Shown here piece by piece: positions 1 to 6,380 of a stretch of DNA of 7,607 nucleotides (positions are counted from its first letter, which is position 1; every line of letters begins with the position of its first letter). The translations under genes and the position numbers were made by a program. Origin of the DNA: CAZEIW01 sp964512305 (GTDB taxonomy: Bacteria; Pseudomonadota; Gammaproteobacteria; Burkholderiales; Burkholderiaceae_F). The DNA lies in NCBI GenBank assembly GCA_964512305.1, contig CAZEIW010000063.1:1-7607 (forward strand), written 5' to 3'. The notes below the pieces were generated by a model that had not been told where the DNA came from, did not search any database, and was given only the letters and a program-made list of their open reading frames with translations.

Positions 1-11
1 TCCTGGCGGCG

Positions 12-263
12 TCAGGGCACCAGGCGGCGCAGCCGGCGGTCGAGCAGCCCGGACAGCGGGATCCCGAGGCGGTAGGCGCGGTGGATCAGGTAGCCGTCCG
101 GCTTGCCGAACGTGAACTTCACGTACAGCGCGGTGGCGACCACTGCGGCGGCGAGTGCGAGCAGGGGATCGACCGTGCGCAGCATGAAAAGCGGCACCAT
201 GAATGCCATCAGGTATTCGCCGAGGCGGCTCGAGCTGTCGATCAGGCGCGGAACGGGCCTCAC
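12..263 (-). CDS. traL: TraL-like type IV secretion/conjugation membrane protein
   Basis: A small 83-residue inner-membrane protein resembling TraL, the VirB3-equivalent component of F-type conjugation systems that helps assemble the pilus. Seen: a basic, proline-containing N-terminus (RPVPRLID, residues 2-9), a hydrophobic block at about 19-51 that could hold one or two membrane passes, and a C-terminal GYLIHRAYRLGIP stretch (57-69) like the end of TraL proteins. The start chosen is GTG, because its GTGA overlaps the stop of the upstream pilin-like gene and GGGAGG lies 6 nt before it; the frame stays open further upstream, but there the pilin gene is the coding frame. The overlap implies translational coupling. 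The 11 bases after the stop end in AGGA, which could be the ribosome binding site of the next gene (traE would be expected) outside the window. Family assignment is by eye; VirB3/TrbD is the alternative. Confidence 0.72.
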   Translation of the reverse strand: MRPVPRLIDSSSRLGEYLMAFMVPLFMLRTVDPLLALAAAVVATALYVKFTFGKPDGYLIHRAYRLGIPLSGLLDRRLRRLVP

Positions 264-586
264 CCCGCGCCTCCCAGGGCCTGGGCCGCGTTGCGCATCG
301 ACACCACGATCAGCGGCACGAAGAAGATCAGGGCGCCCGCGCTCATCACGCCGAGCGCATGCATGAAGCCCCGTTCGAGGAACATGTAGATGCCGAGCGC
401 GACGATGATCGCCGAGCCCACCAGGCCCCAGGGGCCGTACAGCACGCTCTTGAACGCGGTCCAGAGCGTCGAGCCGGCATCGGCGCCGCTGGCCTGCGCC
501 CACAGCAGCGCCGGCATGCACGACAGCGTCAGTGCCAGTGCGGCGCGCCGCACCAGGAACTTCTTGGAGTCAGGGGAGGGGTTCAT
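260..586 (-). CDS. traA: TraA/VirB2-like conjugative pilin precursor
   Basis: A 108-residue putative pilin precursor, first gene of what looks like a tra operon. Seen: a basic N-terminus (KK at 8-9, RR at 13-14), a hydrophobic signal core (about 15-29) and a signal peptidase I-type AQA site (30-32), then a short polar region and two predicted membrane spans (about 52-70 and 75-97) separated by ERGF. A cleaved leader plus two helices joined by a short loop is the shape of F TraA and VirB2 pilins. The mature chain would be about 76 residues. The ATG has GGAG 5 nt upstream. The downstream TraL-like gene overlaps its stop, and a pilin gene followed by traL is the F-type order, which supports the call more than the poorly conserved sequence does. 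It could be another small exported membrane protein. Confidence 0.6.
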   Translation of the reverse strand: MNPSPDSKKFLVRRAALALTLSCMPALLWAQASGADAGSTLWTAFKSVLYGPWGLVGSAIIVALGIYMFLERGFMHALGVMSAGALIFFVPLIVVSMRNAAQALGGAG

Positions 587-761
587 GTGCGCTCCGCGGC
601 TTGAGGAGGGTGCGCAACTCTGTGCGCGGGCGAATCTTGCGTCGCCGGCGCGCGAGACGCACTACTGATGCCGGTAGAGGGCCGCTCGGATGGTCAACGC
701 TTCCGATGCGCGACCCTCGGGGTAGGCCTCTGAGGGCTGCTCCGGCGACGTCCGTAGCATT

Positions 762-858
762 GTCATGGCCGGGCTCGTCCCGGCCATCCACGTCGTCGTG
801 AACTCGAAGCGCTTCGTTCCGCGCCGACGTGGATCCCCGGGACAAGCCCGGGGATGAC
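762..858. repeat. Two-hairpin dispersed repeat, full copy A (97 bp)
   Basis: The element begins GTCATGGCCGGG and ends CCCGGGGATGAC. Each end is a perfect 9-bp hairpin with a 5-nt loop: ATGGCCGGG at 765-773 with CCCGGCCAT at 779-787, and ATCCCCGGG at 833-841 with CCCGGGGAT at 847-855. The two ends are also imperfect inverted copies of each other, each extended inward by a CCACG/CGTGG block. The same 97-bp layout occurs at 6241-6337, with roughly 87 of 97 positions identical by hand count. I recall similar GGCCGGGCTTGTCCCGGCC-type intergenic palindromes in several high-GC proteobacterial genomes, but this was not checked. Possible roles in transcription termination or mRNA stability are inference. 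Confidence 0.9.
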
Positions 859-904
859 ACTCGCTGCCTCGGGATGATGGCTGCAGGAGCTACGCCATAG
901 CATG

Positions 905-935
905 GTCGTGGCCGGGCTTGTCCCGGCCATCCGCG
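905..935. repeat. Two-hairpin repeat, half copy B (left arm only)
   Basis: This matches the left arm of the full repeat copies: TGGCCGGG at 909-916 pairs with CCCGGCCA at 922-929 around the loop CTTGT, preceded by GTCG instead of GTCA and followed by TCCGCG instead of TCCACG. No right arm follows in the 70 bases before gloA ends. It lies 46 bp from copy A in the same orientation, so it is either a solo arm or the remnant of a second element. Confidence 0.85.
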
Positions 936-1005
936 CCTGCCCTCAGGGGGGCGCGCGGACGCCGGGCGCGCGCAAGGCTCCCCGGCATTCGGCGCGACTG
1001 CGCGG

Positions 1006-1392
1006 TCAGCGCCGCGTCTGGATCAACTCGATCTTGTACCCGTCGGGGTCCTGCACGAACGCGATCACCGTCGTGCCGCCCTTGACCGGGCCGGGCTCGC
1101 GCGTGATCGTGCCGCCGCCGGCGCGGATACCCGCGCAGGCCGCGGCGACGTCGTCGACTCCGATCGCGATGTGGCCGAAGCCGCTGCCGATCTCGTAGCG
1201 CTCGACGCCGTAGTTGTAGGTCAGCTCGAGCACCGCGTGCTCCGATTCATCGCCGTAGCCGACGAACGCGAGCGTGTATTTCTGTTCCGGCCTGTCGGTC
1301 GTGCGCAGCACGCGCATGCCGAGCAGCCGCGTGTAGAAATCGATCGAGCGCTGCAGGTCGCCGACTCGAAGCATCGTGTGCAGCATGCGCAT
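1006..1392 (-). CDS. gloA: Lactoylglutathione lyase (glyoxalase I)
   Basis: Converts the hemithioacetal of methylglyoxal and glutathione to S-lactoylglutathione, the first step of cytoplasmic methylglyoxal detoxification. The 128-residue product has two glyoxalase beta-alpha-beta halves. The four metal ligands of the E. coli enzyme are present at the same numbers: His5 (LHTML), Glu56 (LELTYN), His74 (GFGHIAIGV) and Glu122 (KIELIQ). The length and the lack of the longer eukaryotic-type insertions fit the bacterial Ni(II)-dependent homodimeric class; metal preference is inferred from family. The ATG at 1392 is chosen because GGAGGAG lies 6 nt upstream and the protein then starts MRMLHTML as in homologues; a TTG five codons earlier would use the ribosome binding site itself as codons. 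It lies 16 bp after the YgjP-like gene and is probably the last gene of the operon. Confidence 0.97.
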   Translation of the reverse strand: MRMLHTMLRVGDLQRSIDFYTRLLGMRVLRTTDRPEQKYTLAFVGYGDESEHAVLELTYNYGVERYEIGSGFGHIAIGVDDVAAACAGIRAGGGTITREPGPVKGGTTVIAFVQDPDGYKIELIQTRR

Positions 1393-1408
1393 GGCTTTCT
1401 CCTCCAAC

Positions 1409-2238
<830 letters not shown>

Positions 2239-2242
<4 letters not shown>

Positions 2243-3057
2243 ACGCCGTCCGATGCTGCAGGTTCCGCTGCAGGACCCATCCGCGCGGTCTCCGCGCTCG
2301 AGCCTGCGGCTGACGCGCCGTAGGGTCCTGCATAGCGATGCGGCGCCAGCCGCCGCATCTCGGTCTCGATCCACGATTCTACAAGCGAGGCGACTTCGTC
2401 GGCCGTGCGCCCGGCGGGATCGATCGGCTTGCCGATCACGACCGTGATGGTGCCCGGCGTCTTCAGGAACGCGTGGCGCGGCCAGCATTCGCCCGAGTTG
2501 AGCGCGATCGGCACGATCGGCGTGCCGGTCCGCACCGACAGCCGCGCGCCGCCGGTTTTGTAGCGGCGCGTCGAGCCGGGCGGGGTGCGAGTTCCCTCCG
2601 GGAAGATCACGATCCACCACCCGTCGCGCAGGTGCACGATGCCCTGTTCGACCACCTGTTCGAACGCGTCCTGGCCGCGGCTGCGGTCGATGTTGATCAT
2701 GCCGAGCGTGGCCATGGCCCAGCCGAAGAACGGCAGCTTGTGCAGCTCGCGCTTGTACACGAAGGTCAGGCGGCGCGGCATCGCGGTCGTCAGCCACAGC
2801 GTTTCCCAGGCCGACTGGTGCTTCGACAGCAGGATCGCGGGGCCGTCGGGCAGGTTCTCGCGGCCCTCGACCCGGATCCCGATGCCGCACACGATGCGCC
2901 CGGCCCAGATCGCGAAGCGGGTCCAGCCGGTTGCCATCCAGTAGCGCTGCACCTGCGGCAGCCACGACCACAGCAGGCACGCGGTGGCGTACGGGATGAG
3001 CGTCACGACCAGGAGCGCCAGGTACAGCGCGGAGCGGACGGCGGCTAGCGCGCGCAT
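2239..3057 (-). CDS. plsC: 1-acyl-sn-glycerol-3-phosphate acyltransferase (PlsC/LPLAT family)
   Basis: Transfers an acyl group to the sn-2 position of lysophosphatidic acid to make phosphatidic acid, at the cytoplasmic face of the inner membrane. The 272-residue product has an N-terminal hydrophobic segment (about 8-31), the acyltransferase motif I as KHQSAWE (79-85), a KRELHKLPFFGW block (102-113) and the glycerophosphate-binding motif FPEGTRT (152-158). Motif I reads His80-X4-Glu85 where the textbook form is HX4D; I recall the KHQSAWE version in other betaproteobacterial PlsC proteins, so it is probably functional. The tail from about 243 is alanine/serine/glycine-rich and looks disordered. 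The gene starts 7 bp after the glyS stop with GAGG 5 nt before ATG, and the peptidase gene overlaps its stop, so co-transcription and coupling are likely. Other LPLAT members with different acceptors cannot be excluded. Confidence 0.92.
2269..2332. repeat. Inverted repeat inside the plsC 3' end
   Basis: A perfect 10-bp inverted repeat, TGCAGGACCC at 2269-2278 and GGGTCCTGCA at 2323-2332, separated by 44 bases. It lies in the part of plsC that encodes the low-complexity tail, just before the overlapping start of the peptidase gene. In mRNA it could form a long-loop hairpin. It may be chance in GC-rich DNA. Confidence 0.4.
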
Positions 3058-3064
3058 CGCGGCC

Positions 3065-5176
3065 TCACCCCGCAGCCAGCAGCGAAATGTCCGCCACCCG
3101 GTTCATCAGCGCGCGCAGCTGCGCCAGCAGGGCAAGCCGGTTGGCGCGGATCGCCGGCTCGTCGACCATCACCATCACGTCGTCGAAGAAGCGGTCGACC
3201 GGCTCCTTCAGCGGCGCGAGCGACATCAGCAACCCGGTGTAGTCGGCGGCGGCGAGCAGGTTCTCGGCGCGCGGCGCGATGTGCTCGAAAGCCCGCGCCA
3301 GCTCGCGCTCGGCCGGTTCGAGCAGCAGCGCGGGGTCGAGCGGCGCCGCCGCTCCGTCCGCGCCCAGATCGGCCTTGCGCAGGATGTTGCCGATGCGCTT
3401 GTTCGCCGCCGCGAGGCTTTCGGCCTCGGGCAGCCGCATGAAGGCGCGCACCGCCGAGAGCAGCGCGGGCACGCGGTCGATGCGCGCGGGCGCGAGCGAC
3501 ACCACGGCCTCGACCTCGTGCGCGCTGTAGCCCTGCTCCTGCAGCAGGCCGCGCAGGCGGTCGAACAGGAAGCGCTCGACCTCGCCGTCGCAGCGCGCAA
3601 ACTTGAAGGACCGGAATCCGTCGAACGCCAGGCCGATCAGCCGCGGCAGCGGCAGCGGCAGGCCCTTCTCGATCAGCATCCGCAGCACCCCCAGCGCATG
3701 GCGCCGCAGCGCGAATGGATCGCGGTCGCCGCTCGGGCGCTCGCCGACGCCGAACAGTCCGGCGAGCGTCTCCATCTTGTCGGCCAGCGCGACGCAGGTG
3801 CCGGCCATCGACGCGGGCAGGGCGTCGCCGGCATGGCGCGGGCGGTAGTGCTCCCCGATCGCGACCGCCACGTCCTCCGACTCGTGGTCGTGGCGCGCGT
3901 AGTACGTGCCCATCACGCCCTGCAGCTCGGGGAACTCGCCCACCATCCCGGTGACCAGGTCGGCCTTGGCCAGGCGCGCCGCGCGCTCGACGTGCGACAC
4001 GTCGACGCCCAGATCCCTGGCCACCCCCACCGCGATGCCGACGATGCGCTCGACGCGCTCGAGCTGCGACCCGAGGCGGTTGTGATAGACCACGTGGGCG
4101 AGCGCCGGCACGCGGGAGTCGAGCGTGTGGCGCCGGTCCTGGTCGTAGAAGAACTTGGCGTCGGCCAGGCGCGCGCGCACGACGCGGGCGTTGCCGGCCA
4201 CGATGGCGCGCGGGTCGTCGACCTCGAGATGGCTCACGAGCAGGAAGCGGTCGAGCAGCCGGCCCTGCGGGTCCTGCAGCGCGAAGTACTTCTGGTTCTG
4301 CTGCATCGTCAGGATCAGGCACTCGGGCGGCACCTCGAGGAACTCCGCGTCGAAGCCGGATTCGTAGACGACCGGCCATTCGACCAGCGCCGTGACCTCG
4401 TCCACCAGCGCCTCCGGCATCACCGCGCGCGCCCGCCCGCGCAGCGCCGCCGCCTCGATCTGCTCGACGATGCGGGCGCGGCGCTCGTCGAACGAGGCGA
4501 TCACCTTGCCCTGCTGGAGCATCTGCCCGGCGTAGCCGTCGGCGCTCGCGATCGCGAGCGGGCCGGCGCAGTGGAAGCGGTGACCGAAGGTCTCGCGGCC
4601 GGCGTGCAGGCCGAGCGCGCTCACCGGCACCACCTCGGCGCCGTGCAGCGCGATCAGCCGGTGCGCCGGCCGGACGTACTGCACCGTGGTCGTGCCGTCG
4701 GCGAGCTGGTAGCTCATCACCTTCGGGATCGGCAGGTGCTTGAGCGCGTCGTCGAGCGCCTGCTGCAGCGCCTCGGCAAGCGCGACGCCCGGCAGCACGC
4801 CTTCGAAGATCAGGATCTCCTGCCGGCCGTCGGACTCTCGCACGATGCGCGCGGGCTCGTACGCCAGCCCCAGCGCATCGAGCTTCTTGCGCAGGGCCGG
4901 GGTCGGGCTGCCGTCGGGCGCCAGCGCGATCGCGGCCGGCACGAGCTTTTGCCGGAACGGCCGCGGCGCCGACACCGCGTCGACTTCCGGCACGAGCACG
5001 GCGAGCCGGCGCGGCGCGCCGAACACCTGCAGGCCGTGCGGGTCGCGGCCGTGCAGCTGAGCGCGCACCAGCCCGTTGAAGATGCGGTCCGCGAAGGCTT
5101 CGCTCAGCGCCTTCAAGGCTTTCGGCGGCAGTTCCTCGGACTGCAGCTCCACCAGCAGCGAGGCGCGCGCTGCCAT
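3065..5176 (-). CDS. glyS: Glycyl-tRNA synthetase, beta subunit
   Basis: Beta subunit of the bacterial alpha2beta2 glycyl-tRNA synthetase, which charges tRNA-Gly in the cytoplasm; beta recognises the tRNA while alpha (GlyQ) carries the aminoacylation core. The 703-residue product (E. coli about 689) starts LLVELQSEELPPKAL (7-21), the family N-terminal signature. It contains FGAPRRLAVLV (52-62), TMQQNQKYFAL (290-300), an HD-like region with VYHNRLGSQLERV (363-375) and GEFPELQGVMGTYYA (413-427), then DRDPFALRR (484-492), and a C-terminal DALR-type anticodon-binding region (about 590-695) with KEPVDRFFDDVMV (657-669). The ATG at 5176 has AAGGGAG 7 nt upstream and fits the family start. A second in-frame ATG at 5239 overlaps the glyQ stop and has its own GGGAGG, giving 21 extra residues; see the linker entry. 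It sits 7 bp before plsC. Confidence 0.97.
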   Translation of the reverse strand: MAARASLLVELQSEELPPKALKALSEAFADRIFNGLVRAQLHGRDPHGLQVFGAPRRLAVLVPEVDAVSAPRPFRQKLVPAAIALAPDGSPTPALRKKLDALGLAYEPARIVRESDGRQEILIFEGVLPGVALAEALQQALDDALKHLPIPKVMSYQLADGTTTVQYVRPAHRLIALHGAEVVPVSALGLHAGRETFGHRFHCAGPLAIASADGYAGQMLQQGKVIASFDERRARIVEQIEAAALRGRARAVMPEALVDEVTALVEWPVVYESGFDAEFLEVPPECLILTMQQNQKYFALQDPQGRLLDRFLLVSHLEVDDPRAIVAGNARVVRARLADAKFFYDQDRRHTLDSRVPALAHVVYHNRLGSQLERVERIVGIAVGVARDLGVDVSHVERAARLAKADLVTGMVGEFPELQGVMGTYYARHDHESEDVAVAIGEHYRPRHAGDALPASMAGTCVALADKMETLAGLFGVGERPSGDRDPFALRRHALGVLRMLIEKGLPLPLPRLIGLAFDGFRSFKFARCDGEVERFLFDRLRGLLQEQGYSAHEVEAVVSLAPARIDRVPALLSAVRAFMRLPEAESLAAANKRIGNILRKADLGADGAAAPLDPALLLEPAERELARAFEHIAPRAENLLAAADYTGLLMSLAPLKEPVDRFFDDVMVMVDEPAIRANRLALLAQLRALMNRVADISLLAAG

Positions 5177-5239
5177 GACTGGACTCCCTTGGCGCTGCGC
5201 GCGAGGGGATTCGCCCTTGGGGCGCCCCGGCGGGCTCAT
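5177..5239 (-). other. In-frame 21-codon linker between glyQ and glyS with alternative start
   Basis: This stretch begins with an ATGA that overlaps the glyQ stop and runs without a stop into the glyS start. It would encode a proline-, arginine- and glycine-rich peptide beginning MSPPGRPKGES. GGGAGG lies 4 nt before its ATG, and its end supplies the Shine-Dalgarno AAGGGAG for the downstream glyS ATG. It has no counterpart in the conserved GlyS N-terminus as I know it. From memory, near-identical short leaders (SPPGRPKGE-like) appear at the annotated N-termini of unrelated proteins in some other high-GC Betaproteobacteria, which would make it a dispersed intergenic repeat that couples translation. 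That recollection is unverified. Confidence 0.5.
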
Positions 5240-6150
5240 GCGGCCTCCCGCGCCGGGACCGATCGCATCGGGAAGCCCAGCCGCTCGCGCGATTCGTAGT
5301 AGCTCTGCGCGACCGCGCGCGCGAGGTTGCGGATGCGGGCGATGTACGCCTGGCGCTCCGTGACGCTGATCGCCCCGCGGGCGTCGAGCAGGTTGAACTG
5401 GTGATTGGCCTTGAGCACCGCCTCGTAGGCGGGCAGCGCCAGGCCGGCCGCCATCAAGCGCCCGGCCTCGGACTCGTACAGCTCGAACTGTCCGAGCAGC
5501 ACCTTCGGGTCCGAAAGCTCGAAGTTGTACTTGGACTGCTCGACCTCGTTCTGGTGGAACACGTCGCCGTAGGTGAGCACCCGTTCGGTGCCGCGGTCGC
5601 GCCAGCGCGTGTAGACGAGGTCGAACACGTTGTCGACGTCCTGCAGGTACATCGTCAGGCGTTCGAGGCCGTAGGTGATCTCGCCGGTGATCGGCTCGCA
5701 GTTCAGGCCGCCGACCTGCTGGAAATAGGTGAACTGCGTGATCTCCATGCCGTTCATCCACACTTCCCATCCCAGGCCCCAGGCGCCCAGCGACGGGTTT
5801 TCCCAGTTGTCCTCGACGAAGCGGATGTCGTTGCGCAGCGTGTCGATGCCGAGCGCGCGCAGCGAGCCCAGGTACACGTCGAGGATGTCCGGCGGAGACG
5901 GCTTGAGCACCACCTGGTACTGGTGGTGCTGGTGCAGGCGGTTCGGGTTCTCGCCGTACCGGGCATCCTTCGGCCGCCGCGAGGGCTGCACGTAGGCGGC
6001 CCGCCAGGGCTCGGGGCCGATCGCGCGCAGGAAGGTCGCGGTATGCGACGTGCCCGCGCCGACCTCGATGTCGATCGGCTGCAGCAGCGCGCAGCCGTGC
6101 TCGTTCCAGTACGCCTGCAGCCGCAGGATGGCCTGCTGAAAGGTGATCAT
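5236..6150 (-). CDS. glyQ: Glycyl-tRNA synthetase, alpha subunit
   Basis: Alpha subunit of the tetrameric glycyl-tRNA synthetase, a class II catalytic core that activates glycine with ATP and transfers it to tRNA-Gly together with GlyS. The 304 residues match the usual length (E. coli 303). Hallmark blocks are intact: EVGAGTSH (29-36), VQPSRRP (54-60), RYGENPNR (64-71), FVEDNWENPSLGAWGLGWEVW (starting at 111), FTYFQQVGG (140-148), GEITYGLER (156-164), GDVFHQNEVEQSKYNF (starting at 195) and FNLLDARGAISVTERQ (252-267). The ATG at 6150 gives MITFQQAIL, aligning with the family start apart from a few extra residues in E. coli, and is preceded by a G-rich GGGACGGGG. It is followed by glyS with an overlapping linker, so both subunits are made from one message. 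The upstream 230-bp gap suggests that transcription can also begin between lnt and glyQ. Confidence 0.98.
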   Translation of the reverse strand: MITFQQAILRLQAYWNEHGCALLQPIDIEVGAGTSHTATFLRAIGPEPWRAAYVQPSRRPKDARYGENPNRLHQHHQYQVVLKPSPPDILDVYLGSLRALGIDTLRNDIRFVEDNWENPSLGAWGLGWEVWMNGMEITQFTYFQQVGGLNCEPITGEITYGLERLTMYLQDVDNVFDLVYTRWRDRGTERVLTYGDVFHQNEVEQSKYNFELSDPKVLLGQFELYESEAGRLMAAGLALPAYEAVLKANHQFNLLDARGAISVTERQAYIARIRNLARAVAQSYYESRERLGFPMRSVPAREAA

Positions 6151-6186
6151 CGCCCCGTCCCGCTGCGGTGCGCAGCGCTGGGCGGA

Positions 6187-6213
6187 ATTCTAGCGGTGGC
6201 GGCGCGCCACCGC
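6187..6213 (-). promoter_or_regulatory. Candidate glyQ leader hairpin with possible -10 box
   Basis: A perfect 9-bp stem with a 3-nt loop (GCGGTGGCG at 6193-6201, CGCCACCGC at 6205-6213) lies 42 bp upstream of the glyQ start codon. Directly after it, in the direction of glyQ, is TAGAAT (6192-6187), one base from the sigma-70 -10 consensus, but no matching -35 is visible 16-18 bp upstream because that space is the hairpin itself. There is no T-run, so it is not a standard intrinsic terminator. It may be a leader structure, a processing site or chance. Confidence 0.3.
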
Positions 6214-6240
6214 GGGGCGGCTGGCGTTGCGCCTCGGTAC

Positions 6241-6337
6241 GTCATGGCCGGGCTTGTCCCGGCCATCCACGTCGGCGCAAGCTGGAAGCGCATCGTCTTG
6301 CGCCGACGTGGATCCCCGGGACAAGCCCGGGGATGAC
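6241..6337. repeat. Two-hairpin dispersed repeat, full copy C (97 bp)
   Basis: Same length and layout as copy A at 762-858. Hairpins are ATGGCCGGG at 6244-6252 with CCCGGCCAT at 6258-6266, and ATCCCCGGG at 6312-6320 with CCCGGGGAT at 6326-6334. In this copy the inner arms pair further: CACGTCGGCGCAAG on the left and CTTGCGCCGACGTG on the right are perfect inverted copies, leaving a 15-nt centre. It fills much of the 230-bp gap between lnt and glyQ. No target-site duplication is obvious at its borders. It has no coding capacity. Confidence 0.92.
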
Positions 6338-6380
6338 GTCTCTTTGTGTTACGCAGCTAGCGGGTGGTAACCGCGCGCGC

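Larger units (their letters stand above)
587..1005. other. 419-bp non-coding region between gloA and the tra-like genes
   Basis: No convincing gene lies here; short open frames on both strands are arginine- and proline-rich shadows. It contains a full two-hairpin repeat (762-858) and a half copy (905-935), annotated separately. Closer to the pilin gene there is a loose nested inverted repeat (GAGGG at 677-681 with CCCTC at 714-718, enclosing TCGGA at 686-690 with TCCGA at 702-706). The region must hold the 3' end of the gloA transcript and, if the tra-like genes have their own promoter, that promoter too. I saw no convincing -35/-10 pair and no hairpin followed by a T-run. Confidence 0.7.

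Noticed and set aside
264..521. Upstream extension of the TraL-like frame to 521
   Set aside because: That part is the pilin gene read in another frame. Its translation is Arg/Gly-rich, whereas recognisable TraL-like sequence begins at the GTG at 263.
675..697. Possible traA promoter with TTGACC (697-692) as -35
   Set aside because: Only weak -10 matches such as TACCGG occur, at a 15-bp spacing. Not enough to call a promoter.
765..855. Intrinsic terminator made by the repeat hairpins after gloA
   Set aside because: The stems are strong but no T-run follows on either strand, so only a possible 3'-end structure can be claimed.
762..935. CRISPR-like array from the clustered repeat arms
   Set aside because: There are only three arms with irregular spacing and mixed orientation, internal palindromes, and no cas gene nearby.
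1393..1407. TTG start five codons upstream for gloA
   Set aside because: Those codons are made of the Shine-Dalgarno GGAGGAG itself, and the ATG at 1392 gives the canonical N-terminus with His5 in place.
2984..5299. Long open frame on the plus strand (771 codons) opposite glyS
   Set aside because: It mirrors glyS, which has full family motifs. The translation is rich in Arg, His, Gln and Val with no recognisable domain, as expected for the reverse strand of a GC-rich gene.
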